Shown one piece after another: positions 32,744-40,461 of a stretch of DNA of 64,000 bases; position 1 is the first letter of the stretch; each line of letters begins with the position of its first letter. A program made the position numbers and the translations under genes. Source of the DNA: Kitasatospora sp. MAA4 (GTDB taxonomy: Bacteria; Actinomycetota; Actinomycetes; Streptomycetales; Streptomycetaceae); NCBI RefSeq assembly GCF_029893355.1, contig NZ_JARZAI010000031.1:26819-90818 (forward strand), written 5' to 3'. The notes under the pieces are model-generated. The model ran no database searches. It saw only the letters and a list, made by a program, of their open reading frames with translations, and was not told the DNA's origin.

Positions 32744-33874
32744 ATGGACGACGCGCGGGCCGCACTCTCCCGCCGTGGCACGCTGCTCGCCGGTGCCGCG
32801 CTGGCCGCCGCAGCCGGACTGCGCCTGGCCGCACCCGCGAGCGCCGCGGCCTTCCGCCCGCTGCGGAAACTGACGCCGCAGCAGCTGGCCGGCCAGCGCG
32901 TGGTGTTCTCCTACCCCGGTACCGACGTGCCGCGGAGCCTGCTCGACGCGATCGCCGTCGGCGAGTGCGGCGGGGTGATCATCTTCGGCGAGAACGTGAC
33001 CGACCTCGCGCAGATCACCTCCGCCGTCCAGCAGTTGCACGACGCCCACCGGAGCAGCCCGGTGAACGCGCCGCTGCTGGTGATGACCGACCAGGAGGGC
33101 GGCCTGGTCAGGCGGCTGCCCGGACCGCCGCTGCTGTCGGCTAAGCAGATCGGCGCGTCCGCGGACCCCGGGGCGACGGCCGCGAGCGCCGGGCACGAGG
33201 CCGGGCTGCTGCTGCGCGGGGCCGGGCTGAACCTCAACCTGGCGCCGGTGCTGGACGTCCTCCGCACGGCCGGCGACTTCGAGGACCAGTCCCAGCGGTC
33301 GTTCAGTTCGGACCCGGAGGTGGTGGCGACCTGCGGCCGGTCCTTCGTCGCCGCGCAGCAGGCCGTCGGCGTGGCGGCCGCCGCCAAGCACTTCCCCGGG
33401 CTCGGCCCGGCCACCGCGCAGCAGAACACCGACCTGGGACCGGTCACCCTCACCACCTCGCTGGACGACCTCCGCCGCATCGACGAGTACCCGTACGCCT
33501 CGGCGATCGCCGCCGGAGTCGGGCTGGTCATGGTCAGCTGGGCGATCTACACCCGCCTGGACCCGGGCACCCCGGCGGGCTTCTCGCCAAGGATCATCCA
33601 CCGCGAGCTCCGTCGGCGGCACCGCTTCGGCGGGGTGACCATCACCGACGCGATCAACGCGGGCGCGATCAGCACGTTCGGCACCCCGGCGCAGAACGCG
33701 GTGACCGCGGCGCGGGCCGGGATGGACCTGGTCCTGGAAGCGACCCGCGACGTGTCGCACGGACAGGCGGTGGTCGACGCGATGGCGAGCGCGCTGGAGC
33801 GCGGCGATCTGCCGCGCCAGGAGTTCGAGGGGGCGCTGGAGCGGATCATCCGCCTCCGGAGCGGTCTGCGCTGA
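32744..33874 (+). CDS. Tat-exported GH3 beta-N-acetylhexosaminidase-type hydrolase
   Basis: 376 residues. Tat signal LSRRGTLLAGA with APASAAA cleavage near residue 35. Glycoside hydrolase family 3 features: VMTDQEGGLVRRLPG (about 107-121), the KHFPGLG His/Lys loop (about 209-215) of NagZ-type enzymes, and TITDAINAG with the nucleophile Asp (about 302-310). It probably acts on cell-wall muropeptides or chitin fragments outside the cell. ATG 32744 follows TGGAGGTACCTC. Confidence 0.87.
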   Translation: MDDARAALSRRGTLLAGAALAAAAGLRLAAPASAAAFRPLRKLTPQQLAGQRVVFSYPGTDVPRSLLDAIAVGECGGVIIFGENVTDLAQITSAVQQLHDAHRSSPVNAPLLVMTDQEGGLVRRLPGPPLLSAKQIGASADPGATAASAGHEAGLLLRGAGLNLNLAPVLDVLRTAGDFEDQSQRSFSSDPEVVATCGRSFVAAQQAVGVAAAAKHFPGLGPATAQQNTDLGPVTLTTSLDDLRRIDEYPYASAIAAGVGLVMVSWAIYTRLDPGTPAGFSPRIIHRELRRRHRFGGVTITDAINAGAISTFGTPAQNAVTAARAGMDLVLEATRDVSHGQAVVDAMASALERGDLPRQEFEGALERIIRLRSGLR

Positions 33875-33880
33875 GCGGGG

Positions 33881-34861
33881 CTACTGCTCGAGTTCGGAGC
33901 GGCGCGGTGGGTCGGCACCCGGGCGGGCGCAGGTGAGGGCCGCGGCGCGGGCTGCCAGGGCGAGCGACTCGGCCACCTTCTCGGGGAGGCGGTCCGCGCC
34001 GGTCGCGACCCGCAGCTCGTCGCGGGCCGGCGCCGGCGAGTCCCGGCCGCCGCCCAGCAGCCCGGCCCGCAGCAGCCCGCTCAGCAGGCCGGCCATGAAG
34101 GCGTCGCCCGCGCCGACCGTGTCCACCACCTCGACGGGGATCGGCCCGACCGGGTGGCTGCCGTGCCGCCAGAAGGCGCGCGCGCCGCCGGCCCCGAGGG
34201 TGAGCACCACGAGCGAGGGGCCGGTCCGCGCCCACCCCGCGGCCACCTCGGCGGGGTCGTACCCGGGGTAGAGCCAGCCGAGGTCCTCGTCGCTGGCCTT
34301 CACCACGTCGCTGAGGGCGACGAGTTCCTCGACCCGGGGCCGCTCCTGCGCCGCCGTTCCCAGCAGCGCGGGCCGCAGGTTCGGATCGTAGGAGACGGTG
34401 GCCCCCGGCCGCGCCGCCCGCACGGCCGCGAGCACCCGCGCGGCGCCGGGGACGAGCAGCGCCGCGATCGATCCGGTGTGCAGGTGGGCGATCCGGCCGG
34501 TGGCGGCCGGGTCGGTCGCCGCGGGCGGCAGGCTCCAGCGGACGTCGAAGCGGTAGCTCGCCGCGCCGTCGGCACCGAGGACGGCGGTGGCGGTGGACGT
34601 CGCGGCGTCCACGACCGAGCCGTCGGTGAGCAGCACGCCGCTCTCGCCGAGGTGGCGCCGCAGCACCGCGCCGTGCTCGTCGCCGCCCACCCGGGTGGCC
34701 AGGCGCACCGGGTGGCCGAGCCGGGCCAGGCCGAGCGCCACGTTGGCGGGGCTGCCGCCGGGGACGGCGCTTCGGCGGCCGTCCGGTCCGGCCAGGATGT
34801 CGGTGAGCGCCTCGCCGATGACCAGGGTCGACGGCTCTGCGGCAGGCGTACGGCGGCTCAT
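33881..34861 (-). CDS. PfkB-type sugar kinase (fructokinase-like)
   Basis: 326 residues with VPGGSPANVALGLARLG (about residues 33-49) and DTVGAGDAFMAGLLSG (about 241-256). Last gene of the polyol operon; its ATG overlaps the dehydrogenase stop. In a sorbitol, mannitol or arabitol pathway the ketose formed by the dehydrogenase would be phosphorylated here, so fructokinase or xylulokinase-like activity is the best guess. Six bases separate its end from the convergent GH3 gene. Confidence 0.85.
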   Translation of the reverse strand: MSRRTPAAEPSTLVIGEALTDILAGPDGRRSAVPGGSPANVALGLARLGHPVRLATRVGGDEHGAVLRRHLGESGVLLTDGSVVDAATSTATAVLGADGAASYRFDVRWSLPPAATDPAATGRIAHLHTGSIAALLVPGAARVLAAVRAARPGATVSYDPNLRPALLGTAAQERPRVEELVALSDVVKASDEDLGWLYPGYDPAEVAAGWARTGPSLVVLTLGAGGARAFWRHGSHPVGPIPVEVVDTVGAGDAFMAGLLSGLLRAGLLGGGRDSPAPARDELRVATGADRLPEKVAESLALAARAAALTCARPGADPPRRSELEQ

Positions 34862-35847
34862 GGCGTGATGACGATCTTGCGGCCCTTGCCGGCCTGGAAC
34901 TGCCGCAGGGCGTCGGCGTAGTCGGCCAGCGGGAGCCGGTCGCTGATGAAGACCTGCGGGTCGAGCACCCCGGCGGCGAAGAGCTCCGCCGCGCGCTCGT
35001 AACTGTGCAGGACCGCCATCGAGCCGGTGATGGTGATCTCCTGGTTGTAGATCCGGTAGGGCTCGATCGTCGCGCGGGCGGCATAGTCCGCGACGCCGAA
35101 CTGCAGGTAGGTGCCGCCCCTGCCGACCCGGCCCAGGGCCTCCTGGATGGCCCGCTCGTTGCCGGTGGCGTCGATGACCACGTCCCAGCCGCGCGGTCGC
35201 TCGATCTCGTCGGCGCTGGTGACGGCGTTGCTGCAGCCCAGCAGGCGGGCGGCGGTGAGGCGTTCACTGTTGATGTCGACCACGTCCACGCCGGCCGCTC
35301 CGGTGCGTTTGGCCAGTTCCAGCATCATCAGCCCCATGGTGCCGGAGCCGTAGATCAGCACATGGGCGGCCAACCGGCTGCGCAGCACGTCGTATCCGCG
35401 CACCGCGCAGGAGAGCGGTTCGATGAGAGCGGCGTCCTGGGTGCGGATGTGCTCCGGCAGGCGCACGCAGTTGGCGGCCGGGGCGAGGGCGAACTCGGCG
35501 GCCGCGCCCGGGACGGTGACCCCGATCGCGGCGAAGTGCTCGCACAGGTTGCTCCGCCCGATCCGGCAGTAGTGGCACTCGTGGCAGGGCAGCGAGGGGT
35601 CGACGGCGACCTGGTCGCCGATCGACAGCTCGCCGACTCCGGCGCCCACGGCGACCACCTCCCCGGCGAACTCGTGGCCCGGGACGATGGGCAGGGTGGG
35701 CGCGAACTCGCCCTGCAGGATGTGCAGATCGGTGCCGCACAGCCCGCAGGCCGCCACCTTGACCACCACCTCCCGCGGGCCCGGCGTCGGATCCTGGACG
35801 CTCTCCACGCTCACCACACCGGGCGAGCTGATGACGGCAGCCTTCAC
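34858..35847 (-). CDS. Zinc-dependent polyol/alcohol dehydrogenase
   Basis: 329 residues of the medium-chain dehydrogenase family. Catalytic Zn: ACGLCGTDLH (Cys about 34) and GHEFAGEVVAVGAG (His-Glu about 58-59). Structural Zn: LPCHECHYCRIGRSNLC (four Cys, about 87-101). Cofactor loop around YGSGTMGLMMLELAK. Matches sorbitol/threonine-dehydrogenase-like enzymes. With the ABC genes and kinase it defines a polyol catabolic operon. Spacing to the upstream permease gene is 28 bp. Confidence 0.88.
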   Translation of the reverse strand: MKAAVISSPGVVSVESVQDPTPGPREVVVKVAACGLCGTDLHILQGEFAPTLPIVPGHEFAGEVVAVGAGVGELSIGDQVAVDPSLPCHECHYCRIGRSNLCEHFAAIGVTVPGAAAEFALAPAANCVRLPEHIRTQDAALIEPLSCAVRGYDVLRSRLAAHVLIYGSGTMGLMMLELAKRTGAAGVDVVDINSERLTAARLLGCSNAVTSADEIERPRGWDVVIDATGNERAIQEALGRVGRGGTYLQFGVADYAARATIEPYRIYNQEITITGSMAVLHSYERAAELFAAGVLDPQVFISDRLPLADYADALRQFQAGKGRKIVITP

Positions 35848-35875
35848 CGCGCCGCCCTCCAGGAGGTCTGACCGG

Positions 35876-36730
35876 TCATTTGACTGCTCCCAGTGAGAGG
35901 CCCTGGACGAGCTTGTCCTGGGCGGCGAAGCCGGCGACGAGCACCGGCACGGAGATGCACACGGCAGCGGCGCACACCTTCGCCAGGAAGAGGCCCTGGC
36001 TGGTGACGAAGCCGGTGAGGAAGACGGGTGCGGTGCCGGCGACGACGCCGGTCAGCACCCGGGCGAACAGCAGTTCGTTCCAGCTGAAGATGAAGGAGAT
36101 CAGCGCGGTGGCGGCGATGCCCGGCATCGCCACGGGTGCCACGATCCGCACCAGGACGGTCGCCAGCCCCGCGCCGTCGATCGAGGCGGCCTCCAGGATC
36201 TCCTTGGGCACCTCGGCCAGGAAGGAGCGCATCATCCACACCGCGATCGGCAGGTTCATCGAGGTGTAGAGGATGATCAGCAGCCAGATGTTGTCCAGCA
36301 GCCCGGCGTTCTGGGCGATCAGGTAGATCGGCAGCAGGCCCGCCACGGCCGGCAGCATCTTGGTGGACAGGAAGAAGAACATCACGTCGGTCCACTTGCG
36401 CACCGGCCGGATCGACAGCGCGTAGGCGGCGGGGACCGCCAGCAGCAGCACCAGCAGGGTCGAGGCGACGCTGGCCGTCAGGGAGTTGATCAGCGGCGGC
36501 CACGGGCTCACCCCGGTGCCGGCGCCGAAGAACTCCCGGTAGCCCTGGAGGGTGAGCCCGGCCCCGAGGCTCGGCGGGTTGGTGGCCGCGGCCGACTCGC
36601 TGTGCAGCGAGGTGAGCACCATCCAGGCGAACGGCAGGAAGAAGAGCACCCCGCAGAGCCAGGCCGCCAGCCCGAGCAGGGCGCTGTTGCGCCGGGCCGA
36701 GGCCGGGGTGGTCATCGCGGCGGTCGTCAT
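35876..36730 (-). CDS. Carbohydrate ABC transporter permease (MalG-like)
   Basis: 284 residues, six predicted TM segments. The EAA loop reads EVPKEILEAASIDGAG (about 181-196), typical of CUT1 permeases. ATG 36730 follows GGGAGGAG and overlaps the stop of the other permease gene. Forms the import channel with its partner. No ATP-binding subunit is in the operon; actinomycetes commonly use the shared MsiK ATPase for such systems. Confidence 0.9.
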   Translation of the reverse strand: MTTAAMTTPASARRNSALLGLAAWLCGVLFFLPFAWMVLTSLHSESAAATNPPSLGAGLTLQGYREFFGAGTGVSPWPPLINSLTASVASTLLVLLLAVPAAYALSIRPVRKWTDVMFFFLSTKMLPAVAGLLPIYLIAQNAGLLDNIWLLIILYTSMNLPIAVWMMRSFLAEVPKEILEAASIDGAGLATVLVRIVAPVAMPGIAATALISFIFSWNELLFARVLTGVVAGTAPVFLTGFVTSQGLFLAKVCAAAVCISVPVLVAGFAAQDKLVQGLSLGAVK

Positions 36731-37692
36731 GACTCCTCCCGGAACAGCGACGAGACGGTCCTCAGCGCGAAGGTCGCGAGGAGGATGGTGCAGATGACCA
36801 CGAGGACGCCCTCGGCGGAGGCCTGGCCGTAGTCGTGGCCCTGGTAGAAGGTCTGGTAGACGGTGTACGGCAGGTTGGCGGTGCCCAGCCCGCCGGAGGT
36901 CAGCGTGAAGACCGCGTCGAAGTTCTGCACCACGTAGATACTGCCGAGCAGCGAGGCCAGTTCCAGGTAGCGACGCAGGTGCGGGAAGGTGAGGTAGCGG
37001 AACACCTGCCAGGTGCTCGCCCCGTCCACCCGGGCCGCCTCGACCACGTCCGTCGGCCGGCTCTGCAGTCCGGCGAGCAGGATCAGCATCATGAACGGCG
37101 TCCACTGCCAGATCAGCGAGGCCTCCACCGCGAGCAGCGGCGTGGTCGACAGCCAGTCCGGCTGCGGCGCGTGTGCGCTGCCGAACAGGCTCCAGAGCCA
37201 GGTCAGCGTGCCGTTCAGCAGACCGTAGGAGGCGTTGTAGATCGCGTGCTTCCACAGCAGCGCGGAGGCCGCGGGCACCACCAGGAAGGGCGTGATCAGC
37301 ATCGTGCGCACGATGCCGCGACCCCGGAAGCGGCGGTCCAGCAGCAGCGCCAGCACCAGCCCCAGCAGCAGGCTCACCAGCACCACCGCGGCGGTCAGCA
37401 GGACCGTGGTCTCGATGGACGAGCGCAGCGCCGGATCCTCGAACGCCGCGGTGTAGTTGGTCAGGCCGCCGAACCCGCGGTTGCCCGGGTCCAGCGCGTT
37501 CCAGCGCATGAACGAGATCACCAGGGTCCCCACGAAGGGCAACTGGGTGACGACGATCATGAAGACCAGCGCCGGCAGCAGCGGCGCACGGCGGGACCAG
37601 GCGCCCCGCGGCCGGCCCGCCGCCCGGCGAGCGCCGGGTTGGGCGGACCGCGACACCCTGGTGGGGCGTCGGGTGATCGAGGTAGTGCTCAC
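36727..37692 (-). CDS. Carbohydrate ABC transporter permease (MalF-like)
   Basis: 321 residues; basic cytoplasmic N-terminus, then six TM segments. EAA loop TDVVEAARVDGASTWQVFRY (about 222-241). GTG 37692 is preceded by GAGCGGAGAC. Lies 35 bp after the binding-protein gene and overlaps the second permease (ATGA). Confidence 0.9.
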   Translation of the reverse strand: MSTTSITRRPTRVSRSAQPGARRAAGRPRGAWSRRAPLLPALVFMIVVTQLPFVGTLVISFMRWNALDPGNRGFGGLTNYTAAFEDPALRSSIETTVLLTAAVVLVSLLLGLVLALLLDRRFRGRGIVRTMLITPFLVVPAASALLWKHAIYNASYGLLNGTLTWLWSLFGSAHAPQPDWLSTTPLLAVEASLIWQWTPFMMLILLAGLQSRPTDVVEAARVDGASTWQVFRYLTFPHLRRYLELASLLGSIYVVQNFDAVFTLTSGGLGTANLPYTVYQTFYQGHDYGQASAEGVLVVICTILLATFALRTVSSLFREES

Positions 37693-37727
37693 GTGCGTGT
37701 CTCCGCTCGGGTGGGTGCGCGGGTGAG

Positions 37728-39092
37728 TCAGTGCCCCGCGTACTTGGCGCCGACCTTGGCAGCGAGCGCCTGACTGTTCTTCAGCGCCTGGTCCACGCTG
37801 ATCTGGCCCGCGATCGCGTCGCTGATCTGCTGCGAGACCTGGGTGCCCAGATCGGTGAACTCCGGGACGCCGACGAACTGGATGCCCGGCGCGGGCCGCG
37901 GCTGGACACCCGGGTTCTGCGGGTCGACGCTGGTCAGCGCGGTCTCGGTGGCCTGGGCGAACGCCGAGGCGGCGGCCACGTAGCTCGGGTTGCTGTACGT
38001 CGAGGTGCGCTTGCCGGCCGGGACCCGGGACCAGCCGAGGCTCTGGCCGACCAGATTCTCGTACCCCTGCCCGGAGGCCCAGGAGATGAACTTCCAGGCG
38101 TCGTCCTGGTGCTTGCTCGCCTTCTGCACGCCAAAGGCCCAGGTGTAGAGCCAGCCCGAGCTCTTCGTCTGATCGGCAGGCGCCGGCGCGTACCCGATCT
38201 TCCCCGCCACCGGCGAGTCCGAGGCCTCCAGCGAGCCGGCCGCCGAGGTCGCGTCGTACCACATGGCGACCTTGCCCTGCTCCAGGTCGTTGAGGCACTC
38301 GGTGAAGCCGGACTGCGGCGCGCCCGCCTCACCGTGCGCCCGCACCAGGTTGACGTAGAAGTTCGTCGCGGCGGTGAAGGCCGGGGAGGTCAGCTGGGCC
38401 TGCCAGTTCTGGTCGAACCAGGTGCCGCCCATGGTGTTGACCACCGTGGTCAGCGGCGCGATCACCTCGCCCCAACCCGGCTGCCCGCGCAGGCAGATGC
38501 CCTTCATCCCCGGCTGCGCCCCGTCGGCCGAGGCCGCGAGTCCCGCCACCTGCTCCCAGGTCGGGTTGGCGGGCATGGTCAGGCCCTTGGCCGCGAAGAC
38601 GTCCTTGCGGTACATCAGGAACGACGACTCGCCGTAGAACGGCTCGGCGTAGATCTGGCCGTTGTACGTCAGCGCCTGCTGGATGCTGGGCAGGATGTCG
38701 CTCTGCTGGAACCCGCTGTCGGCGGTGGCGTGCGAACTGAGCGAGGCCAGCCAGCCGTTCTTCGCGTAGAACGGGACCTCGTAGTTGCTGATGGTCGCGA
38801 TGTCGTACTGGCCCGACTGGCTGGAGAAGTCCTGGGTGAACTTGTCGCGGGCGTCGTTCTCCGGCAGCACGGTGAAGTTGACCGTGATGCCGGTGGTCTT
38901 GGTGAAGTTGGCCGCGGTCAGCTTCTGCAGGTCGGCCATCTGCGGGTTGTTCACCATCAGCACGTTGATGGAGTGCGCCTGCGAGCCGCCGCCGGCGCCA
39001 CCGGCGCCGCTGCAACCCGCGAGGGCGCCGGCGCAGAGGACGGCCACGCCCAGCGGCACGGTGGTGCGCAGGACTGTCTGTCTGATCGTCAT
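37728..39092 (-). CDS. Sugar/polyol ABC transporter substrate-binding lipoprotein
   Basis: 454 residues. Signal peptide with lipobox LAGC (Cys about 26) and a Gly/Ser tether. SBP family 1 features: VLMVNNPQMADLQKL, YDIATISNYEVPFYAKNGWL, and GKVAMWYDATSAAGSLE. First gene of the operon and closest in character to sorbitol/mannitol-binding SmoE-type proteins. ATG 39092 follows AGAAGGAA; an upstream start at 39146 would place charged residues before the signal and is disfavoured. Confidence 0.9.
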   Translation of the reverse strand: MTIRQTVLRTTVPLGVAVLCAGALAGCSGAGGAGGGSQAHSINVLMVNNPQMADLQKLTAANFTKTTGITVNFTVLPENDARDKFTQDFSSQSGQYDIATISNYEVPFYAKNGWLASLSSHATADSGFQQSDILPSIQQALTYNGQIYAEPFYGESSFLMYRKDVFAAKGLTMPANPTWEQVAGLAASADGAQPGMKGICLRGQPGWGEVIAPLTTVVNTMGGTWFDQNWQAQLTSPAFTAATNFYVNLVRAHGEAGAPQSGFTECLNDLEQGKVAMWYDATSAAGSLEASDSPVAGKIGYAPAPADQTKSSGWLYTWAFGVQKASKHQDDAWKFISWASGQGYENLVGQSLGWSRVPAGKRTSTYSNPSYVAAASAFAQATETALTSVDPQNPGVQPRPAPGIQFVGVPEFTDLGTQVSQQISDAIAGQISVDQALKNSQALAAKVGAKYAGH

Positions 39093-39188
39093 GATGCGTG
39101 TTCCTTCTCTCGACGAACCCGGTCGGGTGGGACCGGTTCGGGGCACGGGCGACCGCGGCGGCGGCCGGCGTCCTGCGGAGACGTCGGC

Positions 39189-39229
39189 GGCCGTGCCACG
39201 GCCCCTGGTGGGCCTGGTGCCTCAGGCCC
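39189..39229 (-). terminator. Hairpins at the end of the DeoR gene
   Basis: GGGCCTG (39210-39216) pairs with CAGGCCC (39223-39229) over a 6-nt loop and takes in the regulator's stop codon. Immediately beyond lies the palindrome GGCCGTG-C-CACGGCC (39189-39203). They separate regulator and transport-operon transcripts. Confidence 0.55.
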
Positions 39230-39974
39230 GTATGACGTGCGGTCCCAGCAGGGCGTAGCGATGGGCTTCGGCGCTGGACAGTTCGGTGTCGGTGACGATC
39301 GTCTCGAAGTCGCCGACCTCCGCGAAGCGGCAGAAGCTGCTGGCTCCGAACTTGCTGTGGTGACCCATGAAGACCCGCCTGCGGGACACTTCCAGGGCCT
39401 TGGCCTTGACGTCGGCCACCACCGGATCGGGGGTGGTCAGACCGAGGTCGCGGGAGATCCCGTTCGCTCCCAGGAACGCCAGGTCGATGACGAAACCCGA
39501 GAGCATCGCGCAGGCCCAGGAGCCCACGGTGGCCATGGTCCGGCCGCGGACCCGGCCGCCCAGCAGCAGGACGGTCATGTTGGCCGAGTCGGCCACCGCC
39601 GCGGCGGTCGACAGCGACGCCGTCACCACGGTCAGCGGACGGTCGGCCGGCAGCAGCGCGGCGAGGATCTGCGGGGTGTAGCCCTCGTCGACGAAGATGC
39701 TCTCCGCCTCGCCCACGAGCCTGACGGCTGCGGCCGCGATCCGGCGCTTCGCCTCCACGTGCCGGGTGACGCGCTGAGCCAGGTCGGTCTCGAAGCCGGT
39801 GCTCTCGACCGGGTAGGCGCCGCCGTGGGTACGGCGGACCAGTCCGCGGCGCTCCAACTCGCTCAGATCACGCCGGATGGTCTCCAGCGCGACTCCGAAA
39901 TCGGCGGCCGCGGTGGTGACCTCGACACGCCCCTCCTGGCGGGCCAGGACCAGGATCCGATGCTGCCGTTCCAT
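39222..39974 (-). CDS. DeoR-family transcriptional regulator
   Basis: 250 residues. N-terminal winged helix (about 4-55; HRILVLARQEGRVEV and LETIRRDLSELERRGLVRRTHGGA) and a DeoR sensor domain (about 75-235; FVDEGYTPQILAAL, NMTVLLLGGRVRGRT, FLGANGIS). Such repressors respond to phosphorylated sugars; here the product of the kinase encoded at 33881 is the likely effector. ATG 39974 is used, 9 nt after GGAG; ATG 39983 is in frame three codons earlier. Confidence 0.9.
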   Translation of the reverse strand: MERQHRILVLARQEGRVEVTTAAADFGVALETIRRDLSELERRGLVRRTHGGAYPVESTGFETDLAQRVTRHVEAKRRIAAAAVRLVGEAESIFVDEGYTPQILAALLPADRPLTVVTASLSTAAAVADSANMTVLLLGGRVRGRTMATVGSWACAMLSGFVIDLAFLGANGISRDLGLTTPDPVVADVKAKALEVSRRRVFMGHHSKFGASSFCRFAEVGDFETIVTDTELSSAEAHRYALLGPHVIRA

Positions 39975-39983
39975 TGCCCGCAT

Positions 39984-40461
39984 CTCCGGTTTCTCCCTCC
40001 CGCCCGTTCGGACATCGGAAGCCCGAATGCGCCCGTGGAAGATTTATACCCCCGCGCCGGGAGGACGGACAGCTCCGCAGCCGACCGGATGAAGTCCGAA
40101 TTGTGCCCGCTTCCAGCGGAGATGAGGGCAGGTCAGCGGCTTTGACCGGCCTGGCGGCCCGGCTCGGATGCCCGAATGGCCAGGATTCGACCTCCGAATC
40201 GGCCCAGGACCACAGAATCGGTCCGGCATCCGGACATCCCGAGGGCCGCTTCCGGGGGCTTGACCGGGGTATTGGGCACCGGCGACACTCGGACCCCGAT
40301 GGGCCGGGTGGGCCGCTGTCCTGTGCCGAAGCGACCAAGCGCCACCCACATCGGAGTTCACCCCGGAGACACTGCGGAGCTGGTTCCGGGAGCAGCCGGC
40401 AGACCCACGCCCCGGCGCACCCTATTGCCCCTATCAGCTTCCTCCCGGGGAGGACTCCGCC
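39984..40461. promoter_or_regulatory. Regulatory gap with inverted repeats between DeoR and SARP genes
   Basis: No gene is supported in these 478 bp. The region has a lower GC content in parts and two TTCGG/CCGAA-type inverted repeats: TTCGG at 40007 with CCGAA at 40023, and GATTCG at 40184 with CGAATC at 40195. These may be operators for one of the two divergent regulators. No exact TTGAC/TAnnnT pair stood out. Confidence 0.4.
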
